Assembly (NCBI GenBank): GCA_016184315.1
Contig: JACPCU010000012.1
Location: forward strand, 1-64,000
Source of the DNA: Nitrososphaerota archaeon
Lineage (GTDB): Archaea > Thermoproteota > Nitrososphaeria > Nitrososphaerales > JACQRY01
Length of the DNA: 64,000 nt
Direction: 5' to 3'
Shown: one piece after another, positions 7,160 through 16,367 of the stretch
Layout of the letters: every line of letters starts with the position of its first letter
How positions within the stretch are numbered: position 1 is the first letter of the stretch
Notes under the pieces: generated by a model
The model's input: the letters and a program-made list of their open reading frames with translations, nothing else
What the model was told of the DNA's origin: nothing
Database searches by the model: none
Translations under genes and position numbers: made by a program

Positions 7160-9191
7160 TCTTCACACCTTCAACTTGCGAGATACTCTGCGTGTTCTGC
7201 ACGAAGATCAGGTTGACATCTTTCTCTAGAACTGTGAGCTGGCTGGGAGTAATCACGACGTACTGGCCTGTGCCTTCCTTAGCCATCTCGGAGAACAGGA
7301 TCTTGAGCATGGATTCACGGTTCCTAGGATCCATATGCACATCAAACTCGTCTATGGCTCTGAATGGTGAAAGGATCCTGTTCTGAAGAGACAGTAGGAA
7401 TGCCATTATGGAGACGCTTCTCTCTCCTCCGCTCTGAGTGTAAGCATCTAGCACAGTAGGAACAGCACCTCTGAACCCCATGAGAAGCTCCAGCCCCGCT
7501 TCCTCAACATCCTCCATGTCTGTGAGCCTGACTGTGCCTGTAGCTGAGACCTCTGAAAGGATTCTTTGGTAGACTGGTGTAACTTCTTCCACTAAGATTC
7601 TCAGAGTCTCCTTCCAAATCCTCTTTCTTTCCTCCACCTCCTTCAGGACTAGCGCCTTATTTTCTCTGACCAGTTTCAGCTTCTCCTCTAGCTCCTTATG
7701 CAGGTTGGAGTAGTTGGTGTAAATGGTTTCAGCCTCTTTAGGTACATCACCCAAGCTGCCAAGCTGTACATTCACGATCTTCAAATCGTCCGCGACTTCA
7801 GTAGGAGCTCTCTCAGTTTCAGCCCGTTCTCCGTCGGGCTTCTGCTGCAACAACTGTCTGCGCTCTTCTTCGGTGTCGCTGATGCTCTTCTTGACCTCTG
7901 AGACCTCCCGTTCAAGATTCCGTTTCTGATAGTTGAGGAGAGCCTCACTCACCTTCAAGTCGACATGCTTTCCTATTAAGCGCGTCAAATCTTCCTCAAC
8001 TTTGCCTATCTCACTGTGAACATCCTTGACCTCTTTTGCCAAGTCCTTGGATTTCCGTTGACCCTCCTCAGCTTTGGAAGAGTAGTCTTTCACCATGTAG
8101 CGCAGAGTGTCAAGATGTTCCCTCAACTGGAGTGCGTCTGGGCTCCTGCCTTCACCTATCTTCGAAAGTAATCCTTCGACCTTGGTGAGCCGCTCTTCAA
8201 CCGCATGGGAGACGCCTGACAAAGTCTTCTGAGACACTTCTCCCTCAGCAATTCCTTTCTCAAGCCTAGCCAAAGTGAAGTAGAATTTTCTGAGCTCCGT
8301 TCTACTGGCAGAGAGCTGACTCCAAGCGTCCTCAACACTTTGGGAAGTCTTCTTCAGCCTCTCAACAGTGTTCTGCAACACCTGCTCCCTAGACTGAAGC
8401 TTCTCCTTGCTTGCCTCCAGATTTTTTTCGAGGCGAGCGACTTGACTCCAGAAGAGCTCTTTTTCAAGCAGATGTTTCCTCTCTAGTAGGTTCTTCTTCT
8501 GGAGAAACCTGTTGTAGACGCCCTGCCAGTACTCGAGGGTCTGACTCGCACTCTCCATCAACTGGAGAGTGGAGGTTTCCTCACCCACCAATCCTTCAAG
8601 TCTTCGCTGGGCCTCCATCAGATTCTCCCGGTACCTGCTGAAGCCCACTGACTCTTCGACCATGACCAGCTTTTCTTGTGGTGTGGTAACGCTGAACTCC
8701 TCAACCATTCCCTGATGCATGATGATCAGCGGGTTATCCGGGTTGAGTCCTAGCTGATCAAGCAGTCTACCGACCTCCGTCTTGCTGATCTCCTTGAAGT
8801 CTCCTTCATACCAGTAGGAACCGTCCTTCTTCAAGTAGCGCGAGAGCATGAATGTGTCAGACCGGCTGAAGGGCACAGGTTTCCTGCCTCCTTCCCGAGG
8901 AGAATTATCGAAGACTAGGGAGACCCTGGCCAGATCCTTCCCTCGCCTAATCAAGTCACTGAGTTTCCTTGAGCGCTCGGTGTAGGTTTGCCCCAAAGCT
9001 ACCGAGATCGCTAGTAGAATAGAGGACTTACCGGCGCCGTTAGGTCCACAGATCACGTTGAGCCCTGACTCCAAAGGGATACGGCTATACTCGTGGCTCA
9101 TGAAGTTCTCTAGAATCATTTCTTTTACTACGGATTGTTTCACGGCTCCGCCTTTGACACTGTGGGCAGATGCCTTCTCTAAGCCGCTCAA
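7149..9191 (-). CDS. Short SMC-family ATPase with Smc5/6-like head
   Basis: 680 aa; LENFMSHEYSRIPLESGLNVICGPNGAGKSSIL (Walker A), LIIMHQG (Q-loop region), TQSGGERSVSIMAFLLSLQ (signature), SPFRAIDEFDVHMDPRNRESML (Walker B); long heptad region between. Confidence 0.88.
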   Translation of the reverse strand: MSGLEKASAHSVKGGAVKQSVVKEMILENFMSHEYSRIPLESGLNVICGPNGAGKSSILLAISVALGQTYTERSRKLSDLIRRGKDLARVSLVFDNSPREGGRKPVPFSRSDTFMLSRYLKKDGSYWYEGDFKEISKTEVGRLLDQLGLNPDNPLIIMHQGMVEEFSVTTPQEKLVMVEESVGFSRYRENLMEAQRRLEGLVGEETSTLQLMESASQTLEYWQGVYNRFLQKKNLLERKHLLEKELFWSQVARLEKNLEASKEKLQSREQVLQNTVERLKKTSQSVEDAWSQLSASRTELRKFYFTLARLEKGIAEGEVSQKTLSGVSHAVEERLTKVEGLLSKIGEGRSPDALQLREHLDTLRYMVKDYSSKAEEGQRKSKDLAKEVKDVHSEIGKVEEDLTRLIGKHVDLKVSEALLNYQKRNLEREVSEVKKSISDTEEERRQLLQQKPDGERAETERAPTEVADDLKIVNVQLGSLGDVPKEAETIYTNYSNLHKELEEKLKLVRENKALVLKEVEERKRIWKETLRILVEEVTPVYQRILSEVSATGTVRLTDMEDVEEAGLELLMGFRGAVPTVLDAYTQSGGERSVSIMAFLLSLQNRILSPFRAIDEFDVHMDPRNRESMLKILFSEMAKEGTGQYVVITPSQLTVLEKDVNLIFVQNTQSISQVEGVKSAK

Positions 9192-9288
9192 ACTTGCTAG
9201 CCGTTGGCGGCAAGACTCCTAGGTTAAAGGGTTTGCCAACGCCTTCTGCAAAGCTTTACTATCAACCCAAAGGTAGCCTCCAGAAGCC

Positions 9289-10684
9289 ATGGAGCCCTCG
9301 CTAGACCGCCTCCAGAAAACCTTGGACAAAGCTCCCAGCGCCGCATACATCGAGATCAGGCATCACCACAGACAGAGAAGTAAGGGTAGTCAAAGGAGAA
9401 GTCGAAGAAGTGAAGACAAACATCTACAGCGGAGTGGGAATACGGGTCCTCATCGACGGAGCGTGGGGCTTCAGCAGCACCAACAACCATACCTCAAAGG
9501 AACTACTAAACACTTTGAACGACGCAGCATCTCTTGCAAGAGTCTCATCCACAGGAAAAACCCGCAAAGCAAAGCTAAGCGAAGCAAGGCTTGCAGAAGG
9601 ACGATTCAAACCGAATGTCAACGACCCCATGTCTAACCACAGCATCGAAGAACAGATCAGATTAGTCAGAGAAGTAGAGAAGCAAACCCGGAGCTTATCG
9701 CCGATCAAGTCGGCTTCATGCAGCCTCAGAACACTGCTAGACCACAAGATCATTCTTTCATCCGATGGTGCCAACGCAGAGACCTATGACTCTAAACCCG
9801 AGTTCAGAGTCTCAGCAATAGCCTCACAAGGAGGGGAAACGGTGAGTGCCTCCGAAACGGTAGGAGTAACAGGAGGGTGGAAGGATCTCTTCGCCAAGAA
9901 GACACCCGAAGAAATGTCAAAGAGAGCGGTTGAAATCGCGTCCAAGCTTCTATCAGCGAAACAGCCCCGTGGAGAAAGAGCAACAGTCATCCTAGATCCA
10001 GGGATGGTGGGGTTGCTATGCCACGAAGCCATTGGACATACTGTGGAGGCGGATTTTGTCCAGTCAGGTTCAGTTGTGAAAGATAAGATAGGTCAGCAAG
10101 TAGCCAGCGGCCTTGTGACGCTGGTGGATAGTGGATCATCTGAGATCAAGCAGGGTGCAGGAGGAACCATCCTTGTGGACGATCAGGGAGTATTGGCTCA
10201 GAGGACTGCGGTGATAGAGGAAGGGGTCTTACGTTCATATCTCCATGACCGGGAGTCTGCAGCTGAGTTCGGAGTGGAGTCAACGGGTAACGCGAGGGCC
10301 TTTGAGTATTCTGATGAACCTTTGATCCGGATGAGGAACACCTACATAGAGCCCGGGGACTACGGTCTGAAGGAGATTCTGGAGGATGTTGACCACGGTT
10401 ATCTGCTGAAGGGGGCTAGGAACGGGCAGGCTGATGCTAACGCTGAATTCATGTTCGGAGCCCAGGAAGCATATCTGATCGAGAAAGGTGAGGTCAAAGA
10501 GCTTTTACGGGGAGTGACTCTGAGCGGACAGGGATTCGAGGTCCTCAAATCGGTGGATGCGTTAGGCAAGGAGTTCGATTATGATATTGGGTCTGGCTAC
10601 TGCGGCAAATGGCAGCTCGCCAAAGTAGACGGTGGAGGACCATATTTGAGATGTAAGGCTATTGTCGGGGGCGTGAGGGGGTAG
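9289..10684 (+). CDS. tldD: TldD/PmbA-family metallopeptidase, N-terminal frameshift
   Basis: Frame 1 MEPSLDRLQKTLDKAPSAAYIEIR joins frame 2 ITTDREVRVVKGEVEEVKTNIYSGVGIRV... if one base near 9361 is skipped; contains HEAIGHTVEAD. Confidence 0.85.
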
Positions 10685-10691
10685 GGAAGAC

Positions 10692-12032
10692 TTGACAGGG
10701 GAACTAGCGGACGCTTGCAGTCGTGCTGTTCGATTAGCCTTGAAAGCGGGGGCTGATGAAGCTGAGGCTTTCACCTCTCTGAGCAGGGAGACTGACATAT
10801 ACATTGAAAGTAATGATGTGAAGATGGGTAAGGCTCATCGGAAAGGAGGCATAGGGATACGTCTATTCAAGAACAAGGCACTGGGATTTGCGTCAGTGAA
10901 CAGCTTCCAGAAGACTAGAGTTGAGGAAGCAGTTGACAAGGCTATTAAGATAGCGTCAAGCAGTGTCAGTGACCCTCATAATCATCTTCCAGAACCTGGG
11001 AAAGCAACAAAGCTACGGGGACTATATGACTGCGAGGCGGAGACCTTCACTGCCAGTGACGCGTTAAACCGCTGCCTCGAAATGCTTCGAGCAGCTAAAT
11101 CCCTTGACCCCAGAGTTACAGTGGACAGTGGCACCTTCACCAGCGCGGTAGAGGAGCATTGTGTCTTCAACTCTCTGGGAGTAAACCTAGAAGAGAAGGT
11201 CAGCGTCTTCGCTTGGACAATTATGGGAATGGCTGTCGACGGAGCAGACGTTTCCAGCTTCGACGTTCAAGTAGGAAGCAGCCATTTCGCCAGTAAGGTG
11301 AGCACGGCTGGAGCTGGTGAATCTTTGGCTAGGAATGTGGTAGCTTCGCTGGGAGCTAAGAAGGTTGAGGGTTTCACTGGGCCCATACTGCTTTCCCCTG
11401 AGGCTGTTCAAGACCTCTTGGTTAGCGCTTTGATACATTCGTCTAACTCTAACAACGTTCAGAAAGGGGTGAGCCGGTTCGCTGGAAAGGCTGGTCAACA
11501 GGTATCTTCCTCTCTGCTCACTTTCTTGGACGACGGCACCTTGGTTGAGGGCTTGGCTGCTGGGAGCTTTGATCGTGAAGGGGTGCCCCATAAGTCTCTT
11601 ACAGTAATCGAGGAAGGCATATTGAAATCATATCTCTACAACACCTATACTGCCTCCAAGGAGGAGCGTGAAAGCACGGGGCACGCTGCAGGAGACACAA
11701 GAGCCTCTCCAACAGTCGGCCCCAGCAACATAATAATTAAGGAAGGAGACAAGAGCACAGCTCAACTATTGGGCGAAATCACCAGGGGGATACTAGTGAC
11801 TAGGTTCTCAGGAAACGTGAATCCAGTGAGCGGAGACTTCTCAGGAGTAGTCAAGGGAGGCCGGCTAATAACCAGTGGAGAATTAAGGAGCCCAGTTAAA
11901 GAGACCCTTATAGCTGGCAACCTGTATCAGGCCCTCAACAAGATTTCTGGAGTCTCAAAGGAGAGAAAGATGATCTTCAACTATCTTCTCCCCTACATGA
12001 GGGTTGAAGATGTGTCTGTGACCAGCAGCTAA
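10692..12032 (+). CDS. tldE: TldE/PmbA-family protein (TldD partner)
   Basis: 446 aa, GGIGIRLFKNKALGFASVNS...; adjacent to tldD. Confidence 0.85.
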   Translation: MTGELADACSRAVRLALKAGADEAEAFTSLSRETDIYIESNDVKMGKAHRKGGIGIRLFKNKALGFASVNSFQKTRVEEAVDKAIKIASSSVSDPHNHLPEPGKATKLRGLYDCEAETFTASDALNRCLEMLRAAKSLDPRVTVDSGTFTSAVEEHCVFNSLGVNLEEKVSVFAWTIMGMAVDGADVSSFDVQVGSSHFASKVSTAGAGESLARNVVASLGAKKVEGFTGPILLSPEAVQDLLVSALIHSSNSNNVQKGVSRFAGKAGQQVSSSLLTFLDDGTLVEGLAAGSFDREGVPHKSLTVIEEGILKSYLYNTYTASKEERESTGHAAGDTRASPTVGPSNIIIKEGDKSTAQLLGEITRGILVTRFSGNVNPVSGDFSGVVKGGRLITSGELRSPVKETLIAGNLYQALNKISGVSKERKMIFNYLLPYMRVEDVSVTSS

Positions 12033-12084
12033 TTCTTCCCTGCTCGATTCACCTTATTTAGGTGTGATCTGAGCAGCTGACAGC

Positions 12085-12600
12085 ATGGATCAGAAGCCTC
12101 AGATCCTAGTCATAGGCTACAATGAAAATGCGTGTACACCCAAGGTGTATGACTTGGCGTATAGAGTAGGAAAGAGAGTAGCCGAGAAAGGTGCGCTACT
12201 GATCACTGGTGGACTGGGAGGTGTCATGGAGGCCGCTTCTAAGGGTTGCAGCGAAGCAGGAGGACTATGTATCGGAATAATTCCTTTTGATGATAGAGTC
12301 AAGGCTAACCCCTACAACAGCGTCGTGATCTGCACTGGTATAGGTTATGCTAGGAATTTCGCTACGGCCTATTCTGCGGATGCGATTGTTGTGGTGGGTG
12401 GAGGGGCGGGGACTCTCTCTGAGATGGCTGCTGCTTACTTGAAGGCTACACCCATGATATCTGTTGCTGGCAGTGGTGGGGTAGCCGAGCGGTATGCTGG
12501 TAAACCGTTGGATGAAAGAAACCTTGTTGTGGTGCAGGCTGCGAAAGACCCTGAAGAAGCTGTGGATCAGGCAGTAGCTGCAGCCCTGACGCGAAAATAG
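12085..12600 (+). CDS. LOG/TIGR00725-like Rossmann-fold nucleotide-binding protein
   Basis: 171 aa, LLITGGLGGVMEAASKG..., VVVGGGAGTLSEMA. Confidence 0.8.
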   Translation: MDQKPQILVIGYNENACTPKVYDLAYRVGKRVAEKGALLITGGLGGVMEAASKGCSEAGGLCIGIIPFDDRVKANPYNSVVICTGIGYARNFATAYSADAIVVVGGGAGTLSEMAAAYLKATPMISVAGSGGVAERYAGKPLDERNLVVVQAAKDPEEAVDQAVAAALTRK

Positions 12601-12796
12601 ATGTTCACCGCAAGAATCGCCAACAGACCCATACCCAGTTCTTCAGGGTATGGATTATCTTCTCTGTGGGTCTTCAGGAACCCACTTCCTGTATAAGCCG
12701 TCAGCCAAGACCCTGTTCACCAGCCCCCAGAGTTACCAGAGATTCGCGTAGGGAAACCTATTTACCTCTTCCCTGCTCCACAAGGAGCGATCTGCA

Positions 12797-13657
12797 TTGG
12801 AGGTTAGGAAGATAGCTGTTCTCGGCGCTGGTTTGATGGGGCATGGCATAGCTCAGGTGGCTGCTCAAGCTGAGTTTCAAGTGAATCTTGCTGATGTGGA
12901 TCAGAGGTTTCTGGACAATGGTCTCAAGATGATCCGAGGAAGCCTAGGGAAATTCGCTGAGAAGGGCATTTTCTCGAAAGAAGAGGCTGAACAAACCTTT
13001 TCAAGAATCCACCCTACCTTGGAGCTCAGCCAAGCCGTAGGCGACGCGGATCTTGTGATAGAAGCAGCTCCTGAGAATGTTGATGTGAAGAAAGAGCTCT
13101 GGCGGAGAGTCGATCAAAACGCGCCGAGCAAAGCATTCTTCGCCTCTAACACTTCTTCCATCAGTATCTCTGAGCTAGCATCTGCCACAAAGAGGCCTGA
13201 AAAATTCTGTGGGATGCACTTCTTTAATCCTCCACAGTTGATGAGGCTTATTGAGATTGTTCGAGGAGCCCGCACAACGGATGAAACTATGTCGTTTGCT
13301 GTGCAGGTGTGTAAATCCTTGGGCAAGGAGCCTGTGGTTGTGAAGAGAGACGTAGCGGGCTTCGTGGTGAATAGGATCCTGATCCCTGCCCTCAACGAGG
13401 CTCTCTTTCTGATTGAGGAGGGCATCGCTGATCCAGAGGATATCGATAAAGCTATACAGCTGGGGTTGAATTGGCCTATGGGGCCCATAAGGCTTGCTGA
13501 TTATGTTGGTCTTGACACAACTTTGGCGGTTGCTGAGGTTTTGCAGAAGGAGCTTGGAGACCCGAAGTTCAGGCCCAGTCCTCTGCTCAGGCAGATGGTT
13601 AGAGGAGGTTTGCTGGGTAGGAAGACTGGTAAGGGATTCTATGACTGGTCCCGCTGA
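12797..13657 (+). CDS. 3-hydroxyacyl-CoA (3-hydroxybutyryl-CoA) dehydrogenase
   Basis: 286 aa, [50 protein letters not shown]. Confidence 0.95.
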   Translation: MEVRKIAVLGAGLMGHGIAQVAAQAEFQVNLADVDQRFLDNGLKMIRGSLGKFAEKGIFSKEEAEQTFSRIHPTLELSQAVGDADLVIEAAPENVDVKKELWRRVDQNAPSKAFFASNTSSISISELASATKRPEKFCGMHFFNPPQLMRLIEIVRGARTTDETMSFAVQVCKSLGKEPVVVKRDVAGFVVNRILIPALNEALFLIEEGIADPEDIDKAIQLGLNWPMGPIRLADYVGLDTTLAVAEVLQKELGDPKFRPSPLLRQMVRGGLLGRKTGKGFYDWSR

Positions 13658-13716
13658 TCCCTCGTTGCTCTAGGTGAAAAACGGATAAGTGTCCCGTTGG
13701 GGGTATGCCTGTGGGA

Positions 13717-13840
13717 GCCGGGGTACCCAAGCTCGGTTACGGGGTCAGCCTCGAGTTCCACCCTTCAAAGGGTGCACTGGCATTGGGCTAGATAGCTGAT
13801 GACCCTTCGGGTCGCGTGGGTTCAAATCCCACCCCCGGCG
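13717..13840 (+). tRNA. tRNA-Ser(CGA), probable 37/38 intron of about 38 nt
   Basis: Acceptor GCCGGGG/CCCCGGC, T-arm GTGGG-TTCAAAT-CCCAC, long variable arm GACCC-TTC-GGGTC, anticodon stem TCAGC/GCTGA with loop CTCGAG|intron|A. Confidence 0.85.
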
Positions 13841-13988
13841 CTCCCGTCGACTCTACCTGTCTGAAGACTGTCTCATTGGGTTATGATCGGTGCTTATAGT
13901 CGTGCAAGTTATCGAAGCAATGTCTTGTGTCTACATTGTAGGTAGGACACGCAGCCCATACCTTGAAAGTTATTAGAACTCAGGTTCA

Positions 13989-14999
13989 TCAGAGGGTTGG
14001 TGCAACTTCACTCATGAACTTCTTTATGAATCCAGGTATGTCAGCAAACCCGTAGGTAGCGAAGGAAATCTGGTTCAACCCGGTCTTCTCAACGATCTCC
14101 TTGATTCTCGATCGGCAGTACTCTGGAGGTCCAGCAATGACAAGGTCCTTCACGATCCTCTCGGTCACGAAATCTGTGTGCTTTGCCTCCCTTTTTTCAT
14201 GCTCATAGTAGTTATAATGCGCCGCCAAGTCGTCAATATCCTTCAATAACTCCTTTGAGAGCCGCCTCCTGAAAGACTCGTTCTTCGCATACCTAGCTAG
14301 ACCATTGGCCTTAGTCGCAGCAGAACCCTTCACCACCGCAGTTGCTTTGGCCACATCTTCATGAGGGAAGCAGGTTGCCCGAACCCAAATGTCGAGGTCT
14401 TTCAGGCTTCTGCCAGTCCGCCGAGTCCCCTCTTCAAGGTGCTCTAGGGCCCATCCAATTAGGTCGGGATGGGCGCCAACATTCACTATCACGCCATCTC
14501 CCACTTCACCTGCAAGTCTAAGGGAAGCTGGGCCTGTAGACGCTATGTAAATCGGCACATGTTTCTTGGACCATGGAAGTCTTATCTTCTTCCCGTCAGA
14601 ATCTACCTCTCTACCACCTATCAATGCCCTGATGGTCAAAGCAGCCTCTCTTAGCTCTTTCAGGCTTGCAGGAGGTCTGTAAAGGGTGTGCACGGCACTG
14701 TCTCCGACACCCATTCCTAGAACAACCCGACCGGGGGCTAATTCGTCAAGAGTTGCTATGACACCGGCAGTGACTGTCGGATCTCTTGTCACAGGGTTGG
14801 TCACACCCGTCCCAACACGGATCTTGCTCGTCTTCTGCAATGCCAAGGTGAAACAGACGTACACGTCCCTCCAGATGAGCTGAGAGTCGGTAAGGAGGGC
14901 TAGTCCCCTGAACCCCTCCTTCTCAGCCATCGAAACGTATCCAGCCACCTTCTGGGCTGATTCAGCCAGATTGAAACTTATGCCTGGAACCAGTTTCAT
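13989..14999 (-). CDS. LLM-class (F420-dependent type) oxidoreductase
   Basis: 336 aa; RIRVGTGVTNPVTRDPTVTAGVIATLDELAPGRVVLGMGVGD. Confidence 0.88.
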   Translation of the reverse strand: MKLVPGISFNLAESAQKVAGYVSMAEKEGFRGLALLTDSQLIWRDVYVCFTLALQKTSKIRVGTGVTNPVTRDPTVTAGVIATLDELAPGRVVLGMGVGDSAVHTLYRPPASLKELREAALTIRALIGGREVDSDGKKIRLPWSKKHVPIYIASTGPASLRLAGEVGDGVIVNVGAHPDLIGWALEHLEEGTRRTGRSLKDLDIWVRATCFPHEDVAKATAVVKGSAATKANGLARYAKNESFRRRLSKELLKDIDDLAAHYNYYEHEKREAKHTDFVTERIVKDLVIAGPPEYCRSRIKEIVEKTGLNQISFATYGFADIPGFIKKFMSEVAPTL

Positions 15000-15200
15000 A
15001 CCAGAATAATGTGCTATGCTAGATGCCTTTAAACATATTCAGATCAAGTCTAAGGTCTTCCAGCAAATCTTGCATCTGCGACCCTAACCCAATGTACGCA
15101 TATCATAGACAGCTACGTCAATGCCCATGAATTATGGGCCCTTACGGAAGGAGTGATATAGATGACTGCTGAAGGAGTTGCAGTGGCAGAGCGATAGTTT

Positions 15201-16367
15201 TTGGTCAACTTCTCCCTCAGCGTAGAAGAAACCGCAATACGTGAAATGGCTCATGCCTTTGCCGAAAAGGAGATTCGCCCCATCGTAGCAAAGAGAGAGT
15301 GGATTCATGATGCAGCGCAAAGATTTCCTTGGGATATTGTTGAAAAGGGCTCGAATCAAGGCTTCAGGACCATGACAGTGCCCCGAGAATTCGGCGGACC
15401 AGAAGCTTCAATGATCACTGTAGCTCTTGTGCTGGAAGAGCTAGCATGGGGGGATCTCGGTGTTGCAACGATTTTTCACTCGACTATGAATAAGGTTAGG
15501 CGAATGGCTCGACTTGCATCTGAGGAACAGAAGAGATGGTTCTTTCCCAGACTCATGCAAGAAAATAGATATCTGCTGGCTGGAGCTGTCAGCGAGCCTG
15601 CGCACGGCTCTGATTTCTTTATCGCACCTGAGAAGGTTAGGTTCGACACCACTGCAAAGAGAGATGGGAAAGAATGGGTTTTGAATGGAACCAAACACTT
15701 CATCACTAATGGAAGCGTGGCATCACTCTACCTAGTAACGGCAACTGATACTGCATCACCACAGAATAGTCGAGTAATCATCCTGGTTCCGAAGGACACT
15801 CATGGAGTCAGGGTTGAAAGGGTTAACGAAAAGATTTCACAAAGATTTTCAGACAACGCTGAAATCTCCTTCATCGACTGCCGGGTTCCGGTTGAGAATG
15901 AGCTGGGAACACCCGCCAGCCGCAGATCTGAAGTTGCTCAATTCACCATGGAGACCAGCACTATGGCTGCAGCCATGATGCTAGGAGTTGCCAGAGCTGC
16001 CTACGAATCTGCTCTAAGCTTCGCCAAAGAGAAGACGCAGAGCGGCAAGAGGATTATCGAGCATCAAGCGGTAGGCATGATGCTGGCCGAAATGGCGACA
16101 AATATCGAATCCATGAGGACAATGGTACTGCGGTCTGCTTGGGAAGCGGATCAACAGTCGCCCAACTTCACGATAGGCGCTATGACGAAGTATCATGTAG
16201 CTGAAAGCTCGTTCAAAGTCTGCACGAAGGCACTCGAAACTTTCGGCGGCTCAGGAATCATGTTGGAGCTTCCCATACAAAAGTATCTACGAGATTCGCT
16301 CAGCGCCTTCCACTTCGATGGCACTCAGCAGGCTACTCTCCTTAGAATCACGAACGCTCTGATCTAA
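15201..16367 (+). CDS. Acyl-CoA dehydrogenase
   Basis: 388 aa; ITVALVLEELAWGDLGVA, AVSEPAHGSDF, HQAVGMMLAEMATNIESMR, ETFGGSGIMLELPIQKYLRD. Confidence 0.93.
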   Translation: MVNFSLSVEETAIREMAHAFAEKEIRPIVAKREWIHDAAQRFPWDIVEKGSNQGFRTMTVPREFGGPEASMITVALVLEELAWGDLGVATIFHSTMNKVRRMARLASEEQKRWFFPRLMQENRYLLAGAVSEPAHGSDFFIAPEKVRFDTTAKRDGKEWVLNGTKHFITNGSVASLYLVTATDTASPQNSRVIILVPKDTHGVRVERVNEKISQRFSDNAEISFIDCRVPVENELGTPASRRSEVAQFTMETSTMAAAMMLGVARAAYESALSFAKEKTQSGKRIIEHQAVGMMLAEMATNIESMRTMVLRSAWEADQQSPNFTIGAMTKYHVAESSFKVCTKALETFGGSGIMLELPIQKYLRDSLSAFHFDGTQQATLLRITNALI

